64,000 bases of DNA from assembly GCF_000719285.1 (NCBI RefSeq), contig NZ_JOFS01000027.1, positions 49,573 to 113,572 on the forward strand. The letters are read 5' to 3'. The notes beneath the pieces are model-generated. The model did no database searches, was not told the DNA's origin, and worked only from the letters and a program-made list of their open reading frames with translations. A program made the position numbers and the translations under genes. The DNA is from Streptomyces bicolor. GTDB lineage: Bacteria > Actinomycetota > Actinomycetes > Streptomycetales > Streptomycetaceae. Of the stretch, positions 48,705-57,151 are shown one piece after another. The first letter of the stretch is position 1; each line of letters opens with the position of its first letter.

Positions 48705-49933
48705 CGGCCGGCGCCGGGCAGCGCCCCGGACATCTGCAGCAGCTCCAGGAACCCGTCGATGCCGGGCGGTACGGGCCAGTCGAGGTGCCGCATCGCCGCG
48801 AGGTCGGTGGCGGCCCGGGCGGCCACGTCCGGTACGCCCGCGTCCACGGCCTTCGCCAGTACCGCCCAGCCGGCCTCCCACCGGGGCCGGGTGAGGTCGC
48901 TCTGGATTGCGGCGACCACCGCGATGAGGAACGCCAGCTGGCGGTCGCCGCGGTCGGGCAGGGCGAAGGCGTCGGGGTCGGCGAGGACACGGTCGGGGTC
49001 GGGCAGATCGAGGTGTTCGAGGTACGACAGCAGTTCGATGCCCGCGCCGTCCCCGACGGCACCGGTGAGCGCGGCGGCCAGCGCCTCACGGCCGACGCCG
49101 GCCGCGTACCCGGCGGCGAGCAGCTTGAGTGCCATCTCCCAGGTCCGGGGGGACGGCCAGGAGCGGCCCCGGCTCTCGGCGTCGCCCGGGATGTGGTGGA
49201 CCAGGCCGGGCCGGGCCGTGAGGAAGCCGGAGATCGCACCGCGGGCCCGTGCGACCGCACCGGGCACCTTGGCGGCGCCGACGACGGGCACGCTCACCTC
49301 CGGCCAGGTGCCGGCCATGCCGCGGGCGACCGTCCGGGGGTCATGGGTCCATTCGAGGTGGACGAACCGGTTGGCGAGCGGAGGGCTGAGATGCCAGCCG
49401 TCGGCCGCGCTGGACGGGGGGTTGGCGGCGGCGACGATCCGTACCGCCTCCGGCAGGACGAGGCTGCCGACCCGTCGTTCGAGCACCACCCGCAGCAGCG
49501 CCGCCTGCACGGCCGGGGGTGCGGAGGACAGTTCGTCGAAGAAGAGCACGCCCTGTCCGGCTCGGGCCAGGCGGACCGCCCAGTCGGGCGGGGCCATCGG
49601 CACACCGGTCACGGCCGGGTCATCACCGACGATGGGCAGTCCGGCGAAGTCAGAGGGCTCGTGCACGCTGGCGATGACCGTCTCCAGCGGCAGGCCGAGC
49701 CCGGCGGCGAGCTGCTCCAGGGCGGCCGACTTGCCGATCCCCGGCTCCCCCCACAGCAACACGGGCTGATTCGCCGTCACGGCCAGGGCGAGCGCTTCCA
49801 ACTGCGGGTTCGCGGCGGGCTCGGTCCGTCGCGCGCGCAGCCTGCGGTTGAGGTCGTCCGCGGCCGCCAGCGGGCGGGACGCCGCGGTGGGGACGGTACC
49901 GTCGGTAGCCAAGGGGCCGGCTTCGGTGCTCAA
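48701..49933 (-). CDS. MoxR-like AAA+ ATPase
   Basis: The 410-aa ATPase has Walker A GEPGIGKS (62-69), Walker B LFFDELSSAP (Asp 133, Glu 134), a sensor-1-like region (RIVAAANPPSS) and an arginine-finger-like LANRFVHLEW. This arrangement is typical of the MoxR branch, which forms hexamers acting with VWA proteins. The ATG overlaps the stop of the ankyrin gene by 4 nt. Partner genes on both sides suggest that the ankyrin and LRR proteins supply substrate recognition. Target unknown. Confidence 0.88.
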   Translation of the reverse strand: MSTEAGPLATDGTVPTAASRPLAAADDLNRRLRARRTEPAANPQLEALALAVTANQPVLLWGEPGIGKSAALEQLAAGLGLPLETVIASVHEPSDFAGLPIVGDDPAVTGVPMAPPDWAVRLARAGQGVLFFDELSSAPPAVQAALLRVVLERRVGSLVLPEAVRIVAAANPPSSAADGWHLSPPLANRFVHLEWTHDPRTVARGMAGTWPEVSVPVVGAAKVPGAVARARGAISGFLTARPGLVHHIPGDAESRGRSWPSPRTWEMALKLLAAGYAAGVGREALAAALTGAVGDGAGIELLSYLEHLDLPDPDRVLADPDAFALPDRGDRQLAFLIAVVAAIQSDLTRPRWEAGWAVLAKAVDAGVPDVAARAATDLAAMRHLDWPVPPGIDGFLELLQMSGALPGAGR

Positions 49934-51726
49934 GAGGGCAGCTCTTCCTCGTCGTCGGGATCGTCAGCGTCGTACTGCTCCTGCTCGTCCTGCCACTCGT
50001 CCCACCACTGAGCGCCGACGCCCGGATGCTCCTCCAGGACGCGTTCCCGGAGGAAGGCCAGGTCGGGCCGCTTGTACCGGCGGACGAGCTGGGCGAGTGA
50101 CAGCTCGGACTGGTCGACCACGTCGAGCCGTGCCCCGGCGGCGAGGAGCGCCTCCACCAGTTCCTTCGATCCGAGGTCGTTGACCGCCACGAACAGCGGC
50201 GTGCGCTCCCGCTGGTCGCGGGCCTCGAGGTCCAGTCCCTCCGCCAGCAGCCGCGGCAGCAGTGTCTCGTGGTCGAGGAGGTTCAGTACGTGCAGCAAGG
50301 TGCGCCCCCCGGCGTCCCGGACGCGGGGGTCGACACCGGCGTCCAGGAGCGCCAGCACACCCGGGGTGTCACCGTGCTGAGCCCGCAGGAACAGTTCGTG
50401 GCGTTGCGCCCGCAGCGCCTTCGGCAGGCGGCCTTCTCCGGAGGTCCACGTCTGCTCCACGGCGAAGCATCCGGCGACGGCACCGCCGAAGGCGCGCATG
50501 GCGCGTTCGCGTTGTTGTTCCTCGTCGCTGTGCGGCATGCGCAGCAGGCCGCCGGGCCGGAAGGCCACCTCGTGCCATTCGCCCCGGCACCTGACCCGCA
50601 CGGGTGCGGGAGCCGTCGGCCCCGGCGGGCCGACCGGGCCTTCCGGGACCTGGAGGGCGGGGAACAGCGACTCGCGGACGAGCGGATGCAGATGGTCCGC
50701 CGCGACGCCTCCGACACGCATCAGGTCGAGGTCGGGGAGCCTGCGCCACAGGGCCGCGGCGAGGATGGGCTCGTCCTTGACGTCGTCCCGGTCGACGGCT
50801 CGTACCAGCATCCCGGCGGGGCCCGTCGGTTCCAGCAGGACGTAAGTACGCCAGTGCTGGGCGATGAGGAATCGGTCGCCGACGCCCTCGGACATCTGCC
50901 GGCGTATTTCCGGCTCCAGGCGGGTGTGGTTGAGCGCCATCCCGCTCAGCAGTCGCTCCGGATCCGCCTGGTACCAGCCCGACTTCTGCGGGGGTGTCAG
51001 GTCCAGCTCGACCCCGGCGGCGGCGAAGGCGGCTTGTGTCTCGCCCTTCTGGTGCAGCAGCGTGGCCCACTCGGCCCGCGCCGCCGGGTCGCCGTCCCCG
51101 GGATCGGTGGCCGGCAGGTCTTCCGCGCCGCGCGGGGTGCCGTCGGCGCGAAAGAACGGCGGCCTGTCCGTGCCGCCACCGCACCGTTCACGCAGCTCGG
51201 CGGCGTGCCGTACGTCCCACAGGTGCCGCGCGTACCGCCAGTCCCCGGTGTCCCGCCCGAAGGCTCCCGCGGCCCGCTCGACCACCCCGAGCGTGCTGAA
51301 CCGCAGGGCGATCCGCTGCGGTCCTTCGGTCATCGGAGCGGTGGTGATGTGGAGGTAGGGCGTGGTCCGGCGGCGCTCGTCCGCTGCCCTGGGGCGGTAG
51401 CGCGCGAGGACGACCGTCCAGTCCGGAGCGAGCGTGGTCCGTCCGCCGAGTACGCGTGGCAGGTGCCAGCGCAGCAGGTCGGGGGCGAAGTGGCGGAGGT
51501 CGTCCTCGAGGGCCGCGGCGACGTCGTCGCCGCAGTGGTCGGCGACATCGGACAGGTCGAAGGTGACGTCGACGTTCGCCGCAGCGCAGGCACCGCGCCA
51601 GTCACCGGCCAGACGACGTTCGGTCGCCCGCTCGATCATCCAGCCGGGTACCGCGTACCGGCGGATCCGGCGCAGGCTCGCCGCCTCGTCCGGGGGGAAG
51701 CAGCGCAGTTCGCCACGAGAACTCAC
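49930..51726 (-). CDS. Ankyrin-repeat protein with large unassigned N-terminal region
   Basis: The 598-aa protein has a long N-terminal region (1 to about 470) that I cannot assign to a family. It includes IRRYAVPGWMIERATERRLA, WHLPRVLGGRTTL, GWYQADPERLLSGMALNHTR and LWRRLPDLDLMRVGG. The C-terminal region carries about three ankyrin-like repeats (LFLRAQHGDTPGVLALLDAG, GGRTLLHVLNLLDHETLLPR, ERTPLFVAVNDLGSKELVEA), then an acidic tail. Ankyrin repeats mediate protein binding. The GTG at 51726 overlaps the LRR stop; the frame is open further upstream to 51912, but that part is antisense-like and overlaps the LRR gene. Confidence 0.8.
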   Translation of the reverse strand: MSSRGELRCFPPDEAASLRRIRRYAVPGWMIERATERRLAGDWRGACAAANVDVTFDLSDVADHCGDDVAAALEDDLRHFAPDLLRWHLPRVLGGRTTLAPDWTVVLARYRPRAADERRRTTPYLHITTAPMTEGPQRIALRFSTLGVVERAAGAFGRDTGDWRYARHLWDVRHAAELRERCGGGTDRPPFFRADGTPRGAEDLPATDPGDGDPAARAEWATLLHQKGETQAAFAAAGVELDLTPPQKSGWYQADPERLLSGMALNHTRLEPEIRRQMSEGVGDRFLIAQHWRTYVLLEPTGPAGMLVRAVDRDDVKDEPILAAALWRRLPDLDLMRVGGVAADHLHPLVRESLFPALQVPEGPVGPPGPTAPAPVRVRCRGEWHEVAFRPGGLLRMPHSDEEQQRERAMRAFGGAVAGCFAVEQTWTSGEGRLPKALRAQRHELFLRAQHGDTPGVLALLDAGVDPRVRDAGGRTLLHVLNLLDHETLLPRLLAEGLDLEARDQRERTPLFVAVNDLGSKELVEALLAAGARLDVVDQSELSLAQLVRRYKRPDLAFLRERVLEEHPGVGAQWWDEWQDEQEQYDADDPDDEEELPS

Positions 51727-52856
51727 CGGTAGACACTCCCTATCGCGCGCAGGTCGGGATGCGCCCTGCCGACGGGCCGCAGACGCCGGGTGAAGGACCG
51801 CTTGACCCTGCGGGGCAGACCGGGTCCCAGACCGACGTACTCCAGGGGCGAGTTGTCGGGCACCGCCGCCAGCAGTGTCTTGGCGCCCCGGCCGGTCAGG
51901 CCGGTGTGGCACAGCTCCAGCCGGCGCAGCGGGCTGCCCGCCAGGGCGGCGGCCAGCGCGTGGGCGCCTTCGTCGCCGGTGGTGTTGGCGGGGGCGCCGA
52001 GGCTGCGTTCCGACGGCGGGCGGCCCAGGTCGAGTGCCTCGATCCCGCCGAGGGAACCGGCGAGGACCCGGGCGCCGACGGGGCCGATCCCGTTGCCGCC
52101 CAGGCCGAGGCGCACCGGCCGTGCGGGGTCGGTCGCGGCGGCGAGGATCGCGGCGCCTTCGTCTCCGAGGTGGTTGGCGGGGAGGTACAGCTCGCGTACC
52201 CCCGCCTCACGGATCAGCGCCGCCAGCAGCGGGGCGGCGTCGGCGGTCAGGCCGTTGCCGCCGAGGAACAGGCGTTCCACCGGGCTGGGCCGGCTGGTGA
52301 GGGCATCGAGCAGGGCCTGTAGACCGTCGGTGCTCAAACCGGTGTTGACCAGGTCGAGGGTGCGCAGTGCGGTGTTGCGGCGGAGCGTCGTGGCCAGGGC
52401 CCGGGCGCCTTCGTCGCCCACCGGGTTGCGCTTGAGCCACAGGGCGCGGACAGTGCCGTCCGTCGTCAGCGCGTCGGCGAGTGCGGTGACGCCCTCGGGC
52501 CCGATGCGGTTGCACCCGAGGTAGAGCGTGTGCAGGCCGTGGCCGTCGACCAGCGCGTCGGCGACCGTGCGGGCTCCCTCGTCGCCGATGGCGTTGGTGC
52601 CGAGCAGGACATGGGCGACGTGCGGAGAAGCGGCTGCGACCGGCATCAACCGGTCTGCGCCGACCGCTCCCAGGCCCTGCTTGCACAGATCGACACGCCC
52701 GTCCGCGCGCACCGTGCCGAGCGGGAAGGCCTCGTCGGCCTCGACCGGCTGCGCGGAGCGCAGTCGGGCAAGCAACGGCTCCAGAGCGGCGGGATCGCTG
52801 ATCGGGATGTCGGGGTGCTCGATCGCGGGGCAGCGTACGGGTGTCGGCTGCGTCAT
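51723..52856 (-). CDS. RNI-like leucine-rich-repeat protein
   Basis: The 377-aa protein has an N-terminal region (1-70) and about eight ribonuclease-inhibitor-type leucine-rich repeats of 27-29 residues. Repeats read like LHTLYLGCNRIGPEGVTALA, VRALWLKRNPVGDEGARALA and VRELYLPANHLGDEGAAILA. The C-terminus is basic (LPRRVKRSFTRRLR). Such repeats form a curved binding surface and are rare in free-living actinobacteria outside such operons. It is the first gene of a four-gene operon in which each stop overlaps the next start. Start ATG at 52856 with GGAG 5 nt upstream. Confidence 0.85.
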   Translation of the reverse strand: MTQPTPVRCPAIEHPDIPISDPAALEPLLARLRSAQPVEADEAFPLGTVRADGRVDLCKQGLGAVGADRLMPVAAASPHVAHVLLGTNAIGDEGARTVADALVDGHGLHTLYLGCNRIGPEGVTALADALTTDGTVRALWLKRNPVGDEGARALATTLRRNTALRTLDLVNTGLSTDGLQALLDALTSRPSPVERLFLGGNGLTADAAPLLAALIREAGVRELYLPANHLGDEGAAILAAATDPARPVRLGLGGNGIGPVGARVLAGSLGGIEALDLGRPPSERSLGAPANTTGDEGAHALAAALAGSPLRRLELCHTGLTGRGAKTLLAAVPDNSPLEYVGLGPGLPRRVKRSFTRRLRPVGRAHPDLRAIGSVYR

Positions 52857-52894
52857 CACCACTCCACCGGTCCATCGCCGGTACCCGGCTCGCC

Positions 52895-52912
52895 GAGGGC
52901 GGCATCGCCCTC
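52895..52912. terminator. Small hairpin upstream of the LRR operon
   Basis: GAGGGCG-GCAT-CGCCCTC forms a 7-bp stem. It lies downstream of the minus-strand tRNA-like sequence and just before the LRR gene, so it may end a short tRNA-like transcript. Confidence 0.45.
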
Positions 52913-52965
52913 CGCCCGCCCAGGACGAACCGACGCCAATCGACTTTCCTCCACGACAAGGGCGG

Positions 52966-53038
52966 CAAGGCCGGTCGGATTCGAACCGACGTCCTCCAGC
53001 TTGATGCTTGGGCGCGACGACCTCTGCGCTACAGCCTT
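52966..53038 (-). tRNA. tRNA-like sequence with abnormal anticodon arm
   Basis: Read on the minus strand, the acceptor stem is AAGGCTG/CGGCCTT (7 bp, one T-G pair). The D stem is GCGC/GCGC with G18-G19-like GG in its loop, and the T arm is GTCGG-TTCGAAT-CCGAC. Between D and T stems are 21 nt, where a canonical tRNA has 23. The best anticodon stem is CCA(A)GC with GCTGG, containing a bulge and a 5-nt loop; a canonical 7-nt loop does not fold. CCA is not encoded. It could be an unusual tRNA, a pseudo-tRNA or an attachment-site remnant. No amino acid is assigned. Confidence 0.55.
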
Positions 53039-53189
53039 GCCGCGGAGATCATAGCGGCATTCGCCTCTGTGTTCGGACCCGGTTGGTCTCGCCACATTGC
53101 CTGATCCGCACGGGCGTTACGACTCCTGGCATTCCCCCGAGGGCTGTACGGCCTTCGGAGGGCCGGGCGTTGACGATTCGCCCGACCCG

Positions 53190-54335
53190 TCAGCGACGTC
53201 GACGGGCGTTGAGCCGGGCGGCCTGGCGCGTCAGATGGGCGACCTCGGCGAGGTTGGGTGCCTTCTGGGCCGCCTCGGCGTACAGCTGTGCCGCGGTCGC
53301 CAGGTCGCCGTCGCGCTCGTGGAGGTAGGCCGCCACCGCGGTGTGGCGGGGCAGGGAGTCGTCCAGTGCCGCGAGCGCCGCAAGGCCGGCCCGGGGTCCG
53401 TCGGCCTCGCCGACGGCCACCGCGCGGTTGAGACGGACGACGGGGCTGTCGGTCAGCCGCGTGAGTTCGTCGTACCACTCGACGATCTGCACCCAGTCGG
53501 TCTCCTCGGCGGTGGGCGCGTCGGCATGCAGCGCGGCGATGGCCGCCTGGGCCTGGAACTCGCCCAGCCGGTCGCGGGCGAGGGCCGACTGGAGGATCTC
53601 GATGCCCTCCGCGATCAGCGCCGTGTCCCAGCGGCCGCGGTCCTGCTCGGCCAGCGGCACCAGGCTGCCGTCGGGCGCGGTCCGGGCGGCCCGCCGCGCG
53701 TGGTGGAGGAGCATGAGGGCGAGCAGCCCGGCCACCTCGGGGTGGTCGATCGCGGAAGCCAGTTGACGGGTGAGGCGGATGGCCTCGGCGGCCAGGTCGA
53801 CATCCCCGGAGTAGCCCTCGTTGAAGACCAGGTAGAGGACGCGCAGCACGGTGGCGACGTCGCCGGGCTGGTCGAACCGCACGCCGGAGACGGTGCGTTT
53901 GGCCCGGCTGATGCGCTGCGCCATGGTCGCTTCGGGCACCAGGTAGGCCTGGGCGATCTGGCGGGTGGTCAGTCCGCCGACGGCGCGCAGCGTGAGGGCG
54001 ACGGCGGACGACGGCGTCAGGGACGGATGGGCACAGAGGAAGTACAGCTGGAGTGTGTCGTCCACGGCGGGCGCGGGGCCGGGCGGCGGCTCCTCCTCGA
54101 CGCGGTCCTCACGCCTGCGGCGGGCGGCGTCCGCCCGGGTCGCGTCGAGGAACTTGCGCCAGGCGACAGTGACCAGCCAGCCCTTCGCATCCCTCGGCGG
54201 ATCGTCCGGCCAGACGCGGACCGCCTCGATGAGCGCCTCCTGCACGGCGTCCTCGGCCGCCGCGAAGTCGGCTCCGCGGCGGACGAGGATGGCGAGCACG
54301 CTTGGCGTGAGGCTCCTCAGCAGGGCCTCGTTCAT
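53190..54335 (-). CDS. ECF sigma factor, ECF42-like, with TPR-like C-terminal extension
   Basis: The 381-aa protein is a sigma-70-family extracytoplasmic function factor. Region 2 contains ADFAAAEDAVQEALIEAVRVW and KGWLVTVAWRKFLDATRAD; region 4 contains LTLRAVGGLTTRQIAQAYLV and MAQRISRAKRTV. The roughly 200-residue C-terminal extension is helical and TPR-like (DGDLATAAQLYAEAAQKAP), which marks the ECF42 class. Its start overlaps the stop of the DGPF gene by one nucleotide (TGATG). ECF42 factors lack an anti-sigma factor and are thought to be controlled by the extension and DGPF partners. Confidence 0.9.
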   Translation of the reverse strand: MNEALLRSLTPSVLAILVRRGADFAAAEDAVQEALIEAVRVWPDDPPRDAKGWLVTVAWRKFLDATRADAARRRREDRVEEEPPPGPAPAVDDTLQLYFLCAHPSLTPSSAVALTLRAVGGLTTRQIAQAYLVPEATMAQRISRAKRTVSGVRFDQPGDVATVLRVLYLVFNEGYSGDVDLAAEAIRLTRQLASAIDHPEVAGLLALMLLHHARRAARTAPDGSLVPLAEQDRGRWDTALIAEGIEILQSALARDRLGEFQAQAAIAALHADAPTAEETDWVQIVEWYDELTRLTDSPVVRLNRAVAVGEADGPRAGLAALAALDDSLPRHTAVAAYLHERDGDLATAAQLYAEAAQKAPNLAEVAHLTRQAARLNARRRR

Positions 54336-54748
54336 CAATGGCACTCGGTGATGGTGGGCGTCGCGGTCAGGAAGGGGCGCACCTCCAGCCACTCGTGGAT
54401 CGGCTTCCCGCCCGCCCCGGGGGCGGCCGACAGTTCCCCGGCCAGCTCCACCGCACGGTCGTAGCTGTCGACGTCGATCACCATCCAGCCGGCGATGAGG
54501 TCCTTGGTCTCCGCGAACGGGCCGTCGGTGACCGGCGGGCGCCCCTCACCGTCGTACCGGACCCACTTCCCCTCGGGGGCGAGCGCCTGACCGTCGACGA
54601 ACTCGCCGGTCTTCTCGAGCCGGGCCGCGAAGTCGTTCATGTACTGCACGTGCGCCGAGATCTCCTCCGGCGTCCACTGGTCCATCGGCACGTCGTTCAC
54701 CGCAGCCGGGGCGCCGCGGTAGTGCTTGAGAAGCAGGTACTTGGCCAT
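54335..54748 (-). CDS. DGPF/YCII-family protein, ECF42 partner
   Basis: The 137-aa protein belongs to the YCII/DGPF family: MAKYLLLKHYRGAP at the start, TDGPFAETKDLIAGWMVID in the middle. The DGPF motif gives the family its name. Such genes are regularly paired with ECF42 sigma factors and are targets of them. GGAGAGA precedes the ATG at 54748. It forms an operon with the sigma gene. Confidence 0.92.
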   Translation of the reverse strand: MAKYLLLKHYRGAPAAVNDVPMDQWTPEEISAHVQYMNDFAARLEKTGEFVDGQALAPEGKWVRYDGEGRPPVTDGPFAETKDLIAGWMVIDVDSYDRAVELAGELSAAPGAGGKPIHEWLEVRPFLTATPTITECH

Positions 54749-54801
54749 CGTGATCTCTCCTCGATGCTGGTGCGATCCATTGTGGTCGCGTTCACCCCGG
54801 G

Positions 54802-54828
54802 GACGGAGCCGGAAGCGGGTTCTCGACA
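54802..54828 (-). promoter_or_regulatory. Candidate ECF42-type promoter
   Basis: On the minus strand, TGTCGA (54828-54823) and CGTC (54805-54802) are separated by 17 nt, ahead of the DGPF-sigma operon. ECF42 promoters are described with a TGTCGA -35 element and a CGTC/CGA-like -10 element, so autoregulation is likely. Confidence 0.55.
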
Positions 54829-55014
54829 TCGCCGTGGGAAGTTTTTCGGCAGGAGTCGGCAGGAGGTCGAAGCGACCCGTGAACCGGGGGTTTCCCCCAC
54901 CCTGGATCCGGATGGCCGCCCCATCGAATCGGCTCGCGCACCGAGGCCATCGTTGGACGGTACGGCGAGGCCAGGCCCGCAGGGGGCCGGGTCGCGTACG
55001 CCCAGGGGGCAGAC

Positions 55015-56232
55015 GTGTTCAAGCGCAGGCGTGCGGTGGGTGGGTTACTGACGTTGGCCGCGGCGGTCGGTGTCGCGGCGGGCGCGCCGGCGAGCGGCGA
55101 CACACCGCTGGGGCACACCGCCGGCATGGTCCGGGCCACCGGCGAAAACACCGTGCTCGGCGTCGCCGACGCCACCGGCCACCCCCGGCTGCGCGAACTC
55201 CTCCACCGGCTGACCACCGTCGACGGTGGCCCCGGTGCGCTCGTCGAAGTGCGGGACCGGACCGGGAGCGCCGTGCTGACCAGTGGCGTCGCGGACGTGC
55301 GGAGCGGCGCGCCGGTGCGCCGTGACAGCAGGTTCCGGATCGGCAGCATGACCAAGCCGTTCGTGGCGACGGTCATGCTCCAGCTGGTGGGAGAGCATCG
55401 CGTCGTTCTCGACGCGCCGGTGGAGCGCTACCTGCCGGGCGTAGTCCGGGGGCACGGCAACGACGGGCGCGACATCACCGTCCGTCAGCTTCTCCAGCAC
55501 ACCAGCGGCGTGCCCGACATCCTCGAGCATCTCAGCCCGGCGGAGATCCTCAGGGACCCTCTGGCCCATCACGACGCCCGTGAGCTCGTGAACATCGCGC
55601 TCGCCCACCCGCCGACCTTCGAGCCGGGCACCGGCTGGCGCTACTCCAACACGGGGTACCTGCTGGCCGGCATGATCATCGAGAAGGTGGCCGGCCATCC
55701 GTACGGCGATGAGATCCGCAGGCGCATCATCAGGCCGCTCGGCCTGCGGGAGACGTACGTGCCAGGTGACGACCCGGTGATCCCCGGTCCGCACCCACAG
55801 GGGTACGTGCGACCGGGCGAGGACGCGCCCCTCATGGACCTCACCGCGGTCAACCCCTCGGTCGCGGGTGCGAGCGGCGAGATGATCTCCAGCGGGACCG
55901 ATCTCAACCGGTTCCTGGACGCGCTCGTACGCGGCGAGTTGCTGCGCCCGGCCCAGCTGAGGGAGATGACGAGGACGCGGCCGACCGGCAACCCGGACGG
56001 CCGGGCGTACGGCCTCGGCCTGGAGAGCAGGCCGCTGCCCTGCGGTGGCCTCTATTGGGGGCACACCGGCGACATGCTCGGGTACGAGACGGCGGGCGGT
56101 GCCACGGTCGACGGCAGGCAGGCGACGGTCATGGTGAACCTCGACCCTGGCGGTTCGGACGCACAGAGCGACGACATCAAGGCTGCCGTCCGGGTTGCGC
56201 TCTGCGAGAGCCGTCCCTCGGTCTCCAGGTAG
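55015..56232 (+). CDS. Secreted serine hydrolase, beta-lactamase/DD-peptidase family
   Basis: The 405-aa protein has a signal peptide (MFKRRRAVGGLLTLAAAVGV) and a class C beta-lactamase-like fold. Motifs are the nucleophile SMTK (GSMTKPF), the YSN triad (GWRYSNTGYLLAG) and HTG (WGHTGDMLGYE). It is probably a D-Ala-D-Ala carboxypeptidase or esterase rather than a true beta-lactamase. GTG start at 55015. Divergent from the ECF42 operon across 266 bp. Confidence 0.88.
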   Translation: MFKRRRAVGGLLTLAAAVGVAAGAPASGDTPLGHTAGMVRATGENTVLGVADATGHPRLRELLHRLTTVDGGPGALVEVRDRTGSAVLTSGVADVRSGAPVRRDSRFRIGSMTKPFVATVMLQLVGEHRVVLDAPVERYLPGVVRGHGNDGRDITVRQLLQHTSGVPDILEHLSPAEILRDPLAHHDARELVNIALAHPPTFEPGTGWRYSNTGYLLAGMIIEKVAGHPYGDEIRRRIIRPLGLRETYVPGDDPVIPGPHPQGYVRPGEDAPLMDLTAVNPSVAGASGEMISSGTDLNRFLDALVRGELLRPAQLREMTRTRPTGNPDGRAYGLGLESRPLPCGGLYWGHTGDMLGYETAGGATVDGRQATVMVNLDPGGSDAQSDDIKAAVRVALCESRPSVSR

Positions 56233-56264
56233 AGAACGCGCACGGGCGGCCCTTACTTCAGCAC

Positions 56265-56290
56265 GTAGCATGCAATATATTGCATGCTAC
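56265..56290. promoter_or_regulatory. Perfect 26-bp palindrome, candidate GntR operator
   Basis: Arms GTAGCATGCAATA and TATTGCATGCTAC abut without a spacer. It lies 33 bp before the racemase start. Its AT-rich core is unusual in this sequence. A related half-site (TACGCAATATGT, 57144-57155) covers the start of the GntR gene two genes' length downstream. Confidence 0.8.
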
Positions 56291-56322
56291 CAACCCGCTC
56301 CCCTGCCCAAGGACATCGCCCA

Positions 56323-57080
56323 GTGACCGACCCGACAGGAACGCAGGAGATCATCGGCATTCTGGGCGGCATGGGCCCGGCGGCCACCGCCGACTTCTAC
56401 GCCAAGCTGGTGTCGTTGACCCCGGGACGCAGCGACCAGGACCACCTCAGGACGGTCATCTGGTCCGACCCCACCATCCCGACCGCACCGCGGCACTTCT
56501 CGGCGACGGACCCGACCCCACCCCCTGGCTCCTCGACGGCAGCCGTGTCCTGCGCGAGGCCGGCGCCACGGTCATCGCCATCCCCTGCAACACCGCACAC
56601 GCCTTCGTCCCCCGCATCGTCGACCGTGTCGGCCTGCCGATCGTCCACATGATCGGCGAGGTGGCCCGGCATCTGACCACGCTGAGCCCCCAGGTGCGTA
56701 CGGCAGGGCTGCTCGCCACCACCGGCACCGTGCGGGCGGGGCTGTACCAGGAGTGGCTGGACCGTTCGGGCATCGACCTCGTGCTGCCCGACGCCGACAG
56801 CCAGGACGCCGAGGTGATGGCCGGCATCCGGGCGGTGAAGGCCGGTCTCCGTGACGACGCCACGACCGCACTGCTCGCCCGCGCCGCACGCCGACTGGCC
56901 GGCCGGGGCGCGCAGGTGATCATCGCGGGCTGCACCGAGATTCCCCTCGGCCTCCCCGCCGACGCCGTCGAGGTCCCCTTGGTCGACCCGGCCCTCACCC
57001 TCGCCCGGGCCCTGGTCCGCCGGACCCGCGACAGTACGGGGGGCGAGGCGCCGCCCCACCCGGTCAGCCTGCGCGGATGA
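56323..57080 (+). pseudogene. Aspartate/glutamate racemase, frameshifted
   Basis: The first 52 codons from the GTG at 56323 encode a normal racemase N-terminus (EIIGILGGMGPAATADFYAK, then VIWSDPTIP). After about 56478-56480 the family sequence continues in another frame (DRTAALLGDGPDPTPWLL, then AIPCNTAHAF with a catalytic Cys, and IIAGCTEIPLGL with the second Cys) to a stop at 57080. One missing base in the CCC run explains this. Without the shift it would be an intact ~253-aa Asp/Glu racemase. Either a real recent mutation or a sequencing error; the rest of the gene is undamaged. It is followed by the GntR gene and sits behind the palindrome. Confidence 0.85.
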
Positions 57081-57130
57081 CCTCGGCGGAAGCCCGATCT
57101 GCGGGGATGACCTCGGCGGACGCCCGAAAC
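57071..57130. repeat. Two 30-bp tandem repeats
   Basis: The units at 57071-57100 and 57101-57130 share GGATGACCTCGGCGGA and GCCCGA, differing at a few positions. The first includes the racemase TGA. They lie directly upstream of the GntR operator-like half-site. Confidence 0.75.
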
Positions 57131-57151
57131 GGCCGATGTATCGTACGCAAT

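Noticed and set aside
51727..51912. Upstream extension of the ankyrin gene
   Set aside because: It overlaps the LRR coding region and reads as Arg/Gln-rich shadow. The GTG at 51726 overlaps the LRR stop, as elsewhere in the operon.
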